Shown: positions 1 to 12,672, counted from the first letter of the stretch. The stretch: 64,000 nucleotides of DNA from an uncultured Pelagibacteraceae bacterium (GCA_902620465.1 CACNIF010000001.1:305696-369695); one strand, 5' to 3'. The notes: a model not told the origin generated them from the sequence alone. Made by a program: numbers and translations.

Positions 1-403
1 CAAATTCAATTACTCTTTTTTGATTAATCTTTTTTGTCTTATTTAAAATATTTTTTATTCTTAAAATTAATTCTTTAGGTTCAAAAGGTTTAGGTAAATA
101 GTCATCAGCTCCTATTTCTAAACCTTCAATTCTGTCACTTGGCTCACCTTTGGCAGTTAATAAAATAATCGGAGTCTCCAATCTTTTTATATTTTCTTGA
201 ATAAATTCTAATCCACTTTTGCCTGGCATCATTATATCTAATATTATTAAATCAAACTTTATTAATTCTATTTTTTTTTTAGCATCCTCTGCATTTTCTG
301 CTGTAGATATTAGAAAATTGTTTTCATTTAGATACTTTTTTACTAAAGATCTTATCCCATGGTCATCATCTACAACCAATATATGAGCAATAAAATCATC
401 CAT
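1..403 (-). CDS. petR: Response regulator, OmpR/PetR-like (partial, C-terminus off window)
   Basis: My translation from ATG at 403 begins MDDFIAHILVVDDDHGIRSL and runs off the left edge after about 134 codons. It is a CheY-like receiver: acidic cluster DDD, phospho-acceptor Asp in LIILDIMMPGKSG, Thr in LLTAKGEP, and Lys in YLPKPFEPKEL. The receiver is nearly complete and continues into a linker, so a DNA-binding output domain is expected off window. Its start overlaps the stop of the MarR gene by 8 bases (ATGGATGA), so the two are translationally coupled. A MarR-type petP paired with petR is known from Rhodobacter; the symbol rests on that pairing. No sensor kinase is visible here. Confidence 0.85.
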   Translation of the reverse strand, partial: MDDFIAHILVVDDDHGIRSLVKKYLNENNFLISTAENAEDAKKKIELIKFDLIILDIMMPGKSGLEFIQENIKRLETPIILLTAKGEPSDRIEGLEIGADDYLPKPFEPKELILRIKNILNKTKKINQKRVIEF

Positions 404-833
404 TAATAATTTTTTTTAAGACTTTATCAAAATTAATCACCTCTTCAGAACTTGAATTTAAAAGGGCATTATAAATTCTTTTTTTTTGTAGCAAAAATAT
501 TTCTTCAAATATTTTTTTGCCTTTTTCATTAAGATAAACATGTTTAATTCTGGTATCTGTCTCATCTTTTTTAAAAATAATAATCTCAAGTTTTATTAAA
601 TCTTTTAATACTCTATTTAAACTTTGTTTTGTTACTTTTAGTTTTGCAAGTAATTTAGAAATTGAAATACCCTCATACATTGATAGTAAATGTATAACTT
701 TTTGATGAGCTAAACCAATTGAGTACTTATCAAGAATTTTTTTTGAGTCCGAAAAGGTTTCTCTATAGCCAACAAATATTTTTTCAATCAAATCTTTCAA
801 TTGGTCATCTTTTAGATATAAAAGTTCTTTCAT
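396..833 (-). CDS. petP: MarR-family transcriptional regulator, PetP-like
   Basis: 145 aa, the usual MarR length. A winged-helix core is visible at about residues 45-115: ISISKLLAKLKVTKQSLNRVLKDL as helix-turn-helix, then the wing IIIFKKDETDTRIKHVYLNEKG, whose D-x-R pattern is typical of MarR wings. It would act as a cytoplasmic dimeric DNA-binding repressor or activator; no ligand can be deduced. It overlaps the downstream response regulator by 8 bases and is divergent from ilvE across about 66 bp, so it could regulate itself and ilvE. The petP name is inferred from the MarR plus response-regulator pairing known in Alphaproteobacteria. Confidence 0.8.
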   Translation of the reverse strand: MKELLYLKDDQLKDLIEKIFVGYRETFSDSKKILDKYSIGLAHQKVIHLLSMYEGISISKLLAKLKVTKQSLNRVLKDLIKLEIIIFKKDETDTRIKHVYLNEKGKKIFEEIFLLQKKRIYNALLNSSSEEVINFDKVLKKIING

Positions 834-899
834 TATAGGTAAGTTATATTGACATATTATAGATACAAAGATATTTTTTAATAAATAAATATTTCATAA

Positions 900-1781
900 A
901 TGATACCTTACGATAAAAGATCTGGAAAAATATGGTACAATGGTGATTTAGTTGATTGGTCAGAGGTTAAATTACACGTTTTAAGTCATGGTTTGCATTA
1001 TGCGAGTTGTGTTTTTGAGGGAGAGCGTGTTTATGATGGTTCAATCTTTAAACTAGAGGAGCACACATCAAGATTATTTTATTCAGCAAAAAGAATGGGT
1101 TTTGAAATTCCTTATACAGAAGATGAAATCAATTCTGCTAGTAAAAAAATAATAGCAACACAAAAGGTTGAAAATGGTTATGTCAGACCAGTTGCTTGGC
1201 GAGGAAGTGAAATGATGGCTATATCTGCCCAGCATACAAAAATTCATGTCGCAATAGCAACTTGGGAGTGGGGATCTTATTTCGATCCAAAGCTTAAAGT
1301 AGAAGGTATAAAATTAAATATATCCAAGTGGCGAAGACCCGCACCAGATACTATACCTTGGGATACAAAAGCATCAGGACTTTATATGATCTGCACTCTT
1401 TCAAAGCATGAAGCTGAAAAACAAGGATATACAGACTCATTGATGTTAGATTATGAGGGAAATGTTGCCGAAGCGACTGGTGCAAATATATTTTTTAAAG
1501 ATAAAAATGGAGAGCTACATACTCCAATACCTGACTCATTTTTAGATGGTATTACAAGAAGAACTGTAATTGAGATTGCAAAATCTAAGAATATAAAAGT
1601 TCACGAAAGAAAAATAAATCCAAATGAACTTCCAAATTTTGCAGGATGTTTCTTAACTGGTACAGCTGCAGAGGTAACCCCAGTATCTTGCATCGCTGAA
1701 AACCAATACAAAGTTTGTGATATGATAATTAATCTTAATGAGAGCTATCAAACTTTAGTAAAGAAGAAAAAAGCAGCCTAA
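900..1781 (+). CDS. ilvE: Branched-chain amino acid aminotransferase
   Basis: 293 aa class IV PLP aminotransferase, which transfers the amino group from glutamate to the keto acids of Val, Leu and Ile in the cytoplasm. Family features: N-terminal IWYNGDLVDWSEVKLHVLSHGLHYASCVFEGERVY, catalytic Lys in PWDTKASGLY (about residue 159), and the C-terminal PLP-binding stretch GNVAEATGANIFF and LDGITRRTVIEIA. Length matches IlvE. D-amino acid aminotransferase is the related alternative, but the N-terminal block favours IlvE. The stop overlaps the convergent pgsA stop by 4 bases. Confidence 0.93.
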   Translation: MIPYDKRSGKIWYNGDLVDWSEVKLHVLSHGLHYASCVFEGERVYDGSIFKLEEHTSRLFYSAKRMGFEIPYTEDEINSASKKIIATQKVENGYVRPVAWRGSEMMAISAQHTKIHVAIATWEWGSYFDPKLKVEGIKLNISKWRRPAPDTIPWDTKASGLYMICTLSKHEAEKQGYTDSLMLDYEGNVAEATGANIFFKDKNGELHTPIPDSFLDGITRRTVIEIAKSKNIKVHERKINPNELPNFAGCFLTGTAAEVTPVSCIAENQYKVCDMIINLNESYQTLVKKKKAA

Positions 1782-2362
1782 TCCTTATTATCCTCTGAAA
1801 TTGCATGATCAATTCCTTTCCGCATATATTCATACCCAGTAAAAAGTGTTAAAGCTGCGGAGAGCCATAACAAAACAATTCCGATTGTTTGAGCATTATA
1901 GTCTTGAAAATTTATAATTTTATTTCCAGTATCTCCTGACAGTAAAAGAGCAATCGAAACCATTTGTAAGACAGTTTTCAATTTAGCTAGATTTGAAACA
2001 GGAAGTTTAATTTTACCTTTAGCTAAAAATTCTCTTAGACCAGATACTAATATTTCACGTGTTAGAATTATTATAGCAGCAATAACTTCATAATTTCGAA
2101 TAGTACCGTCCATTACTAAAAGAATAAGAGCTGCAGCAACAATTATTTTGTCCGCAATCGGATCTAGTAATTCACCTAGTTTAGACTCCTCTCCAAGCAA
2201 TCTGGCCAACATACCATCTAAAAAATCAGTAAATGATGCGACTAAAAAAAGAATTAATGCAGTAAAGTCACCATAAAAACCAGGCAGATAAAATGCTAAA
2301 ACAAAAAACGGAACAATCAAAATTCTTCCAATGGTTAATATATTTGGTATTTTTTTAAGCAT
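1778..2362 (-). CDS. pgsA: CDP-diacylglycerol-glycerol-3-phosphate 3-phosphatidyltransferase
   Basis: 194 aa integral membrane enzyme that makes phosphatidylglycerophosphate from CDP-diacylglycerol and glycerol 3-phosphate, the committed step to phosphatidylglycerol and cardiolipin. The CDP-alcohol phosphatidyltransferase signature is complete: DFLDGMLAR, then G and the paired Asp of LLDPIADK (about residues 46-72). Several hydrophobic segments span the rest. It lies 8 bases downstream of uvrC on the same strand, an arrangement also seen in gammaproteobacteria (uvrC-pgsA). Head-group specificity is assigned from length and context; other CDP-alcohol transferases share the motif. Confidence 0.92.
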   Translation of the reverse strand: MLKKIPNILTIGRILIVPFFVLAFYLPGFYGDFTALILFLVASFTDFLDGMLARLLGEESKLGELLDPIADKIIVAAALILLVMDGTIRNYEVIAAIIILTREILVSGLREFLAKGKIKLPVSNLAKLKTVLQMVSIALLLSGDTGNKIINFQDYNAQTIGIVLLWLSAALTLFTGYEYMRKGIDHAISEDNKD

Positions 2363-2370
2363 TTTTAGTT

Positions 2371-4206
2371 TTATTCATGAAAAAAGTTATATATCTTTTT
2401 TGCGACTTTTTCTTCTACACCATCAACAGATTTAATTTCATCAAGACTGGCGGATTCCACTGCTCGAGCAGATCCAAAATGATTTAATAAAGCCCTTTTT
2501 CTTATAGATCCTATACCATCAATTTGATCTAGTAAGGACTTACTAATTCCTCTTTTTCTTTTAGCCCTATGTGCACTTATCGCAAAACGATGAGACTCAT
2601 CTCTAATCCTTTGAAGAAAGAAAAGGGTAGGATCATTTTTTGCAAATTTATATTCTTTACCATTATGAAAAAATGTCTCGTTTCCACTATTTCTAAATTT
2701 CCCCTTAGCAATTGCAATGATTGGGATTTCATGAAGACCTAATTCATTTAAACTTTCTCTTGCAACTGAATATTGGCCTTTTCCACCATCAACTATAACT
2801 AAGTCAGGAAATGAGAGATAATTATCCTTTTCTTGAATTGCTCTTTTAAATCTCCTGTTCAATACCTCTCGCATCATTCCATAATCGTCTTGCTCATTTT
2901 TTTTCATTTTGATATTAAATTTTCGGTATCTTTTTTTAACAAAACCCTCTTCACCGAATGCTATCAAAGCTCCAACACTATTTGTTCCTTGAATATGACT
3001 ATTATCATAAACCTCTACTAAATTTATATTGGTCTCAAGATTAAACTTACTCGCGACTGAATCAAATAATTCCCTATTATTTTGACTTTCATAAAGTTTT
3101 CGATTTAAACTTTCTTTTGCATTTTTAATTGCTAGATTAATGACTTTTAATTTTGATCCTTTTTTTGCGACAGATAAATTGACTTGTTTTCCCTCTTTTC
3201 TCGAAAGTGTTTTTTCTATCAAATTTTTTTCTTTTATTTCCTCAGAAATTATTATCGATGAAGGCACGCTTTTATTTTCATAAAATTGCGAAATAAAAGA
3301 ATTGAGTATATTGCTAAGACTTTCATCTGGATCATGTTTTGGAAAAAATGCTTGGTTACCCCAATTTTGTTTTGAACGATAAAAAAAAACTTGAATACAA
3401 GTTTTTCCTGATTCTTTGTAACCTGCGATTACATCTGCTTCAATTAAATTTGCCTCATTAATTCTTTGAGAAGATTGAATAATATTTAAAGATTTAATTC
3501 TATCTCTTAAAATCACAGCTTTCTCAAAATCTAAATCTTCACTAGCCTTTTCCATTTGATCTGAGAGACTTTTTTGAATTTTTCTCGATTTTCCAGAAAC
3601 AAATTCTATCGCATCTTCAACAGTCTTCTTATATTCTTCTTTTTCGATATAGCCAACGCAAGGTCCAGAACACCTTTTAATTTGATACAAAATACATGTT
3701 CTTTCACGATTTTTGAAAACAGTGTCATCACACACCCTTAAATGAAAAATCTTTTGTATCATTTTTATAGTCCAATTTGCTGAACCTGCAGATGCGAAAG
3801 GACCAAAATAAAAACCTTCTTTAGTCTTTTTTCCTCTGTGTCTCTTTATTTGAGGCCACATGTCCTTATTACCAATAAAGATAAAAGGAAAAGATTTATC
3901 ATCTCTTAAAAGAATATTAAATTTTGGTTTGTGCTTCTTAATTAAATTGGCCTCCAGTAATAAAGCCTCACTTTCATTTGAAGTAGTAGTAATCTCAAGG
4001 TTTTTCGTTTGAGACAACATTCTCTCAGTTCTAATAATATGATTTTTTTCTGCTATATAACTTTTAAGTCTGTTAGGTAAATTTTTTGCTTTGCCAACAT
4101 AAAGAATTTCCCCTTTTTCATTTAACATGCGATAAACACCAGGTAGTTTAGGTATTAAAGGCAGTTCTTTTTTAATTACTTCTTTTCCAATTTCAGAACT
4201 TATCAT
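2371..4206 (-). CDS. uvrC: Excinuclease ABC subunit C
   Basis: Nuclease of nucleotide excision repair that makes both incisions after UvrAB loading. An N-terminal GIY-YIG domain ([22 protein letters not shown]) is followed by a Cys cluster ([17 protein letters not shown]), a UVR motif ([17 protein letters not shown]), the RNase H-like C-terminal nuclease ([21 protein letters not shown]) and helix-hairpin-helix segments ([19 protein letters not shown]). I moved the start from the track value of 4236, which is TTG, to the ATG at 4206. That ATG is preceded by a purine-rich AAGAGAAG and leaves a 14-base overlap with folB; the protein is 611 aa. uvrB lies three genes upstream in the same run. Confidence 0.94.
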   Translation of the reverse strand: MISSEIGKEVIKKELPLIPKLPGVYRMLNEKGEILYVGKAKNLPNRLKSYIAEKNHIIRTERMLSQTKNLEITTTSNESEALLLEANLIKKHKPKFNILLRDDKSFPFIFIGNKDMWPQIKRHRGKKTKEGFYFGPFASAGSANWTIKMIQKIFHLRVCDDTVFKNRERTCILYQIKRCSGPCVGYIEKEEYKKTVEDAIEFVSGKSRKIQKSLSDQMEKASEDLDFEKAVILRDRIKSLNIIQSSQRINEANLIEADVIAGYKESGKTCIQVFFYRSKQNWGNQAFFPKHDPDESLSNILNSFISQFYENKSVPSSIIISEEIKEKNLIEKTLSRKEGKQVNLSVAKKGSKLKVINLAIKNAKESLNRKLYESQNNRELFDSVASKFNLETNINLVEVYDNSHIQGTNSVGALIAFGEEGFVKKRYRKFNIKMKKNEQDDYGMMREVLNRRFKRAIQEKDNYLSFPDLVIVDGGKGQYSVARESLNELGLHEIPIIAIAKGKFRNSGNETFFHNGKEYKFAKNDPTLFFLQRIRDESHRFAISAHRAKRKRGISKSLLDQIDGIGSIRKRALLNHFGSARAVESASLDEIKSVDGVEEKVAKKIYNFFHE

Positions 4207-4618
4207 GACTTCTCTTTTTGGTAATTTGAATACCAACAGATGAACACTGTTTTAAGATTTCTAATTTTTCAATTTTAAGCATTATTTTAGCAATCCTTTT
4301 GTCTTTAAATAACTCATCGAACACGGCCTCTGCTAAAGTTTCTAAAAAGTTATAATGTTTTTTTTTAACTAGTTTTGTTACTAATTTGACAATTGTACTG
4401 TAATTAACAATAGATTTAATATCTTTATCATTTGAAGGTTTTTTATCTTGATAGTCAATTTCTAAACTAAATTTTACTTTCTGAGGTTTTTCTTTTTCAA
4501 AATCATAGTATCCGAGTTTTAGATCCAAAATTAATTCATTAATAAGAATTTTTTTCTCGTAGTTAAATAAGCTTTTGGATTTATCAATCTTAACAATTTT
4601 AAGGTTACTTTTTTTCAC
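4193..4618 (-). CDS. folB: Dihydroneopterin aldolase (FolB-like)
   Basis: Folate biosynthesis: converts 7,8-dihydroneopterin to 6-hydroxymethyl-dihydropterin plus glycolaldehyde. The family pattern is visible: [31 protein letters not shown] near the start, [16 protein letters not shown] in the middle, and [15 protein letters not shown] with the conserved Glu. The track ORF begins at 4651 (152 aa), but its first 11 residues read through the end of the SDR gene. I prefer the GTG at 4618, which forms a GTGA overlap with the SDR stop and gives 141 aa. The coupled SDR resembles pteridine reductases, supporting a joint pterin role. The exact aldolase/epimerase activity is inferred. Confidence 0.75.
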   Translation of the reverse strand: MKKSNLKIVKIDKSKSLFNYEKKILINELILDLKLGYYDFEKEKPQKVKFSLEIDYQDKKPSNDKDIKSIVNYSTIVKLVTKLVKKKHYNFLETLAEAVFDELFKDKRIAKIMLKIEKLEILKQCSSVGIQITKKRSHDKF

Positions 4619-5351
4619 TCTTTCCCTCTCATTATATCTGGTGTCTGCCAATTTAAGCTTTGACCACTATCAATAGCTAAAATTTGCCCTGTAATAGAGC
4701 TGTTTTTTATAAAAAAGTCAACTGCATCACATATCTCTTTTACATTAACTTGTTTTTTTAGTGGTGTTGCTAAATATTGATTCTTAAAGTGTTTTTCAGA
4801 TTGTCTTTTATTTTTAATTGTTGGACCTGGAGCTATTCCATTAACTCTGATTTTTGGTGATAGGCTCATAGCGCTAGTTTTGGTTAAAGTATATAAGCCA
4901 GTTTTACTTATTGTGTACGAAAAAAAGAAAGGAGTTAGTTTAAAAACTCTTTGATCAATTATATTAATTATATTGTTATTTTTTCCCTTAATATTTTTTG
5001 AAAATTCTTTTGATAAAAGAGCAGGAGCTTTAAGATTAGTTGAAATGTGATTTCCCCAACTTTTTGCACTAAAGTTTTCTAATTTATCATTTTCGAATAA
5101 GGAAGCGTTATTAATTAAACAATCAAAATATTTTAACTTTGACTTAGCAAATTTTATAATTTTTATAACATCTTTTTCTTTACTAAGATCTCCTTTTACC
5201 AAATAAATTTTTGAACCAAAATTCTCTAGTTTCTTTTTTAAATTTTCAGCTTTTATTTTTGATTTATTATAATGAATAATAATTTGTTTATTTGGTCCTG
5301 ATAATTTCTCAGCGATCGCAGCACCTATTCTAGTTGCTCCACCAGTAATTA

Positions 5352-5370
<19 letters not shown>
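4615..5370 (-). CDS. SDR-family oxidoreductase, pteridine-reductase-like
   Basis: 251 aa short-chain dehydrogenase/reductase. The nucleotide-binding motif is [12 protein letters not shown] (residues 9-20), the structural motif is LINNAS, and the active site is YTISKTG with Y and K of YxxxK; the Ser normally preceding Tyr is not obvious (in FFFSYTISK a Ser lies directly before it). The Arg in TGGATRIG instead of the common TGAxxGIG is a mark of NADPH-dependent pteridine reductases such as FolM and PTR1. Coupling to folB through a GTGA overlap supports reduction of dihydropterin or dihydrofolate. It overlaps uvrB by 19 bases. A generic 3-oxoacyl-type reductase is the alternative. Confidence 0.78.
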
Positions 5371-8753
<3,383 letters not shown>

Positions 8754-8755
8754 CT

Positions 8756-9703
8756 TTATCTTTGATTTAAGATTTTTTTTGCTGGAAGAGTTTTTTTGAT
8801 CCAAGATTTTGGAATAGCGTTTAATCCTTTTAATGCTGCAAAATATGCGCCAATAAAATTTGCTCTAGAGCAATTACATCCACCAGCCTTAATTGTTTTT
8901 AAAATAGCTCTTTGATAATTTGTTGAACTTAGTATTGCATGAATGGAGCTATTAAATGTACCTGGGTAGCTACATGCCATTCCCAGTTTTTTTACAACGA
9001 ATGAGTGAGATTTTGATTTTAATTTTTTAATTTTAATTATGTCATTTATAATTATCTTAAAATTGTGACTTTTCTTAAATTTTTTGACAAATTCATTTAT
9101 TGGATTTTTCGCACCTTTAAGAGCAAGATCTATAATGTGAAATTTTGCTAATGCATATTTGTGACTGATTTTTGAAATCGTTACAGTAGTAATTATCTTT
9201 TCTAAACTTTTAAAATCATAACCATAAAGAAAATATGGAAGGCTGGCACAAAAACCATCTGACTCGTTCACTTTAATTCCACCAGTAGATTTTTTTTTTA
9301 ATTTTATATTTTTTACAGTTTCAATTACATTTTGGTGTATCCAGGGTCCTTTAACTATGCCACGCCAGTCTTTAACTTTTTTATACTTTGATCTAAGCCC
9401 TAGATTCCGCCAATAAATACTTCCAGGGCCGAAATTTTTAAGAATATTTTTTTTAAAACGTTGGTTGATATCATCATGTCCCTCAAGCAGAGTTTTGAAC
9501 ATGACCTGACCAATTTCATTATATCCAGAAACTTTACCTGTTTTGATATTATAAAAAGGACTTTTATTTTTTTTTAGAAAAGAAAAGTCTTTTTTTCCTC
9601 TTATATAAGAATTTAGCTTTTTTTGATTATAAACCCAATGCAAAGGTCTTGCAGCAGCATCAGCTACAGTTGCACCTAAAAATACATGAAGATTATTTTT
9701 CAC
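8756..9703 (-). CDS. ADP-ribosylglycohydrolase-superfamily protein with altered metal motif
   Basis: 315 aa from a GTG start at 9703. The N-terminal GATVADAAARPLHWVY occupies the place of the ADP-ribosylglycohydrolase motif GxxxGDAxG. The C-terminal block KAGGCNCSRANFIGAYFAALKGL corresponds to the usual GGDTDTxAAxxGAxxGA metal-binding segment, but the acidic ligands are replaced by CNCS. To my recollection the J1-crystallin/selenoprotein J branch carries a similar PLHW N-terminus. Hydrolysis of ADP-ribose linkages is therefore doubtful, and a structural or altered function is possible. It sits 1 bp after trxB on the same strand, so the two are probably cotranscribed; a redox-sensitive Cys pair (CNC) is worth noting in that context. 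Confidence 0.7.
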   Translation of the reverse strand: MKNNLHVFLGATVADAAARPLHWVYNQKKLNSYIRGKKDFSFLKKNKSPFYNIKTGKVSGYNEIGQVMFKTLLEGHDDINQRFKKNILKNFGPGSIYWRNLGLRSKYKKVKDWRGIVKGPWIHQNVIETVKNIKLKKKSTGGIKVNESDGFCASLPYFLYGYDFKSLEKIITTVTISKISHKYALAKFHIIDLALKGAKNPINEFVKKFKKSHNFKIIINDIIKIKKLKSKSHSFVVKKLGMACSYPGTFNSSIHAILSSTNYQRAILKTIKAGGCNCSRANFIGAYFAALKGLNAIPKSWIKKTLPAKKILNQR

Positions 9704-9704
9704 G

Positions 9705-10649
9705 TTAGTGTGATAAGAATTTTTCCGCTTCTAAAGCCGCCATACAACCCATTCCTGCTGCAGTTACTGCTTGTCTAAATGTTTTGTCTTTAACGTCACC
9801 AGCTGCATAAACACCAGGAATATTTGTTTCTGTTGAGTCTGGTTTTGTAATTAAATAACCCTCTTTATCCATTTGCAATTGATCTTTAAAAAGTTGAGTA
9901 GCTGGATCATGACCTATAGCAATAAAAACTCCGTCTAATTTAAGTTCTTCGATTTTATTTGTTTTAACATTTTTAATTTTAATTCCCTTAACATTTTTAG
10001 GGTCTTTATCTCCCACAACGTCTTCTACAACTGAGTCCCAAATAATTTCAATTTTTTTATTTTCCATTAATTTTTTTTGAAGCATTTTTTCTGCCCTCAA
10101 ACTGTCTCTTCTGTGGATTAATTTTACTTTTGAAGCAAATTTTGTAAGAAACATTGCTTCTTCAACAGCTGCGTTACCACCACCTACAACAGCAACTTCT
10201 TTATCTTTAAAGAAAAACCCATCACACGTAGCGCACGCTGAAACACCAAATCCCCTAAAGTCTTGCTCAGATTTTAAATTTAGCCATCTTGCTTGAGCAC
10301 CTGTTGAAATAATAATGCTGTCAGCAGTGTATTTCTGTCCAGTATCACCCATAGCTTCAAAAGGAGAAGTCTTTAAATTTACTGAACTAATGTGATCCTC
10401 TATCATCTCAGTTCCAACAGCTTTAGCTTGCTCTTTCATTTGATCCATCAGCCAAGGCCCTTGAATTACATCAGCAAATCCTGGATAATTTTCTACATCA
10501 GTTGTTGTAGTAAGTTGACCACCCGGCTCTGACCCATACACTAAAATTGGATTGAGCATTGCTCTTGCAGCGTAAACAGCGGCTGTATATCCGGCAGGAC
10601 CAGATCCAATTATTAACACTTTTGTGTGTTTAGTTGGATTTTGACTCAT
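9705..10649 (-). CDS. trxB: Thioredoxin reductase (NADPH)
   Basis: 314 aa FAD/NADPH enzyme that reduces thioredoxin. The FAD-binding motif is GSGPAGYTAAVYAARA, the redox-active disulfide is CATCDGFFF (typical CATC), the NADPH motif is VVGGGNAAVEEAMFLT, and the second FAD motif is GVYAAGDVKDKTFRQAVTAAGMGCMAAL. Length and all motifs are canonical. It is followed after 1 bp by the ADP-ribosylglycohydrolase-like gene and is divergent from the ELM1-family gene. Confidence 0.96.
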   Translation of the reverse strand: MSQNPTKHTKVLIIGSGPAGYTAAVYAARAMLNPILVYGSEPGGQLTTTTDVENYPGFADVIQGPWLMDQMKEQAKAVGTEMIEDHISSVNLKTSPFEAMGDTGQKYTADSIIISTGAQARWLNLKSEQDFRGFGVSACATCDGFFFKDKEVAVVGGGNAAVEEAMFLTKFASKVKLIHRRDSLRAEKMLQKKLMENKKIEIIWDSVVEDVVGDKDPKNVKGIKIKNVKTNKIEELKLDGVFIAIGHDPATQLFKDQLQMDKEGYLITKPDSTETNIPGVYAAGDVKDKTFRQAVTAAGMGCMAALEAEKFLSH

Positions 10650-10670
10650 ATGAAAGCTATATAGTGATTA

Positions 10671-11621
10671 ATGACTAAATTAAAAGGTTTATTATTGACC
10701 GAGGGAATGCACGGTATGATTAGTCAGGTTGAAGGACTTGCAAAAGCTTTAGATCTTGATTTTATACACGAAAAAATTGAACTTGAAAATTTTTGGAAGC
10801 TTATTCCACCAAAAATAACACCAATCAAAAGTTTTGTATTTAAAAATAATATTCTGCATGATTTTAATATTGTTATTTCTTGCGGAAGAAAAAGTGTAAT
10901 ACCATCAATTTACTTAAAAAAAAAATTTAAAGAAAAAATTATTAACATTCACATTCAAGATCCCAAAGTTTCTTTAACTAACTTTGATTTTGTTGTGGCT
11001 CCAGAACATGATGGATTAATAGGAAAAAATGTAATTTCGACTAAGGGAGCAATTCATTACCTGAGAGAAAATGAGTTGGATGAAAATACTTCATATTTAA
11101 AACCAAAGATTAAGAAAGAAAAAATTGTCACTTTAGTTGTAGGAGGGCCTAATAAATATTATGACTATAAACCAAAAGTAGTAGAAGAAATATTTTCAAA
11201 AATTAAACAAAATTTCATTAATAACAACTATCAATTAATATTTATACCCTCAATGCGAACTCCAAAAAATGTGATTGATAAAGCAAAAAATTATTTTGAT
11301 GACCATCAAATTATTGTTAGTGAAATTGATAAAAAAGCTTATTTATCTTCTTTGGGACTAGCAGATCATATTGTCGTTACATGTGACTCAACCTCTATGA
11401 TATCGGAGGCAGCAATCACTGGTAAACCGATTTATGTAGCGCATATGCCATATATAAAAAATAACTATAGATTTAAAAAATTTTTTGAAATGTTTAAGAA
11501 ACTCAATATCATTAAAGATTTAGGTGACAATTTAGAAGTCTGGAAATATGAAAAACTTAATGAAACAGATAGAATATCAGGATATATAAAGAGCAAATTA
11601 AAAGACTATGACATTTCTTAA
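10671..11621 (+). CDS. ELM1/GtrOC1-family protein (DUF1022), putative glycosyltransferase-like
   Basis: 316 aa. The N-terminus LLLTEGMHGMISQVEGLAKAL, the middle HIQDPKVSLTNFDFVVAPEHDGLIGKNVISTKGAIHYL, and LVVGGPNKYYDYKP with DHIVVTCDSTSMISEAAITGKPIYVA match the mitochondrial fission ELM1 family, which is widespread in Alphaproteobacteria. The second half looks like a GT-B Rossmann fold with a donor-binding D-S-x-S-M-x-x-E pattern, so a glycosyltransferase-like role at the envelope is plausible. Biochemical function is not established. It overlaps the following 2OG oxygenase gene by 14 bases, suggesting a common pathway. No signal peptide. Confidence 0.75.
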   Translation: MTKLKGLLLTEGMHGMISQVEGLAKALDLDFIHEKIELENFWKLIPPKITPIKSFVFKNNILHDFNIVISCGRKSVIPSIYLKKKFKEKIINIHIQDPKVSLTNFDFVVAPEHDGLIGKNVISTKGAIHYLRENELDENTSYLKPKIKKEKIVTLVVGGPNKYYDYKPKVVEEIFSKIKQNFINNNYQLIFIPSMRTPKNVIDKAKNYFDDHQIIVSEIDKKAYLSSLGLADHIVVTCDSTSMISEAAITGKPIYVAHMPYIKNNYRFKKFFEMFKKLNIIKDLGDNLEVWKYEKLNETDRISGYIKSKLKDYDIS

Positions 11622-12270
11622 TTCTATATTAAATCAATCCAAAAAGTATGATTTCCCATTTGATCATTGGGAATATAATAATGCTTTAAGTGAAAATGCA
11701 ATTCAGGAAATAATTACAGCGGATATACCAGATGTAAGCAAACATAACCTATCTTACGATGGTACAAGAGCAATCGATGGTGGAGCTGCAGAATTTAGAG
11801 AGGGAATTGCATCTGGTGGTAAAGCAATAAAATTTAGATGCTTTGTTACAAAAGAAAACTCAGCACAATTTCCAAACTTAGTTAGATTTATAAATGAATT
11901 ACAATCCAAAGAAACCTGTGAGTCAATTTCAAAAATGATTAACAAAGATCTTTCCAATTCTTATGTAAGAGTAGAGGTTATCTGTGATCGTGAAGGTTTC
12001 TGGTTGAAACCTCACTGTGATATAAAAGAAAAACTAATGTCAGGACTAATTTTTGTAAATAAGGAAAATGAGTCTGAAGATTTAGGTACCGATTTTTACA
12101 ATAATAAATTAGAGAAAGTTAAGACAGTGCCATATAAGCATAATTATGGTTATTTGTTTTCAAGTGGCCCAAATACTTGGCACGGAATGGAAAAGAAAAA
12201 AATAGTTAAAGAGAGAAGATGTATTCAAGTAAATTATGTAACATTCAAAACTGATTGGAAAGTTGAATAA
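11608..12270 (+). CDS. 2-oxoglutarate/Fe(II)-dependent oxygenase-like protein
   Basis: 220 aa. The double-stranded beta-helix metal triad can be read as His and Asp in LKPHCDIKEKLMSGLIFVN (HxD, about residues 137-139) and a distal His in GPNTWHGMEKKKI, followed by an Arg in KERRCIQVNYV that would hold 2-oxoglutarate. A lid-like N-terminal half precedes it. Substrate unknown; relatives of this layout hydroxylate small molecules or surface glycans. The 14-base overlap with the ELM1-family gene argues for coordinated expression. Specific substrate claims would be guesswork. Confidence 0.7.
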   Translation: MTFLNSILNQSKKYDFPFDHWEYNNALSENAIQEIITADIPDVSKHNLSYDGTRAIDGGAAEFREGIASGGKAIKFRCFVTKENSAQFPNLVRFINELQSKETCESISKMINKDLSNSYVRVEVICDREGFWLKPHCDIKEKLMSGLIFVNKENESEDLGTDFYNNKLEKVKTVPYKHNYGYLFSSGPNTWHGMEKKKIVKERRCIQVNYVTFKTDWKVE

Positions 12271-12296
12271 TATGTAATTTTAAAAAATTTAATAAC

Positions 12297-12536
12297 TTAA
12301 AACAGACAAGAATAAGTTCCCAAAACAAATAATGTTACAAAAGTAAAACATATACCAGAAACAGCTTTTACCTGATCACCATCTTCATTAGGATTATCTT
12401 TACTATAAAGTCTCCAGTAACCTTCATTATTATTTTTATTAGAAAAATTATCTAAACTATTTTCAATATATTCACTGATATCCGAGCTTCTAACTGCATC
12501 GTGAAATTGGTTGCTTTTAAGGTTCTCTGTACTCAT
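12297..12536 (-). CDS. Small single-pass membrane protein, unknown
   Basis: 79 aa. The first 55 residues are polar and Asn/Asp-rich (SLDNFSNKNNNEGYWRLYSKDNPNEDGDQ), and the last 20 (VSGICFTFVTLFVLGTYSCLF) form one hydrophobic helix, so it is probably C-tail anchored with its bulk in the cytoplasm. I do not recognise a family. A copy of the ACCCAAAATGG motif shared with the pilus genes lies about 60 bp upstream in the matching orientation, which supports it being a real gene and possibly part of the same regulon. Confidence 0.5.
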   Translation of the reverse strand: MSTENLKSNQFHDAVRSSDISEYIENSLDNFSNKNNNEGYWRLYSKDNPNEDGDQVKAVSGICFTFVTLFVLGTYSCLF

Positions 12537-12595
12537 ATTTTTTTATAATTCTAAAATAAAATAAAAAAAGAGTCCTAGGTAATATTTGTTAAAGT

Positions 12596-12608
12596 TACCA
12601 TTTTGGGT
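12596..12608 (-). promoter_or_regulatory. Shared 13-base motif, copy 1 (ACCCAAAATGGTA)
   Basis: On the minus strand the sequence reads ACCCAAAATGGTA, matching the ACCCAWWATGRAC pattern in the first 11 positions. It lies 60 bp upstream of the ATG of the 79-aa membrane-protein gene and also between it and the divergent 12673 gene. Four other copies precede genes of the pilus island. Operator or promoter function is inferred from recurrence only. Confidence 0.45.
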
Positions 12609-12672
12609 CAAAAAGATTGATAAATCGTATTTATATATTGATAGTTGAATTTATTAATTTATTTAATTACCG

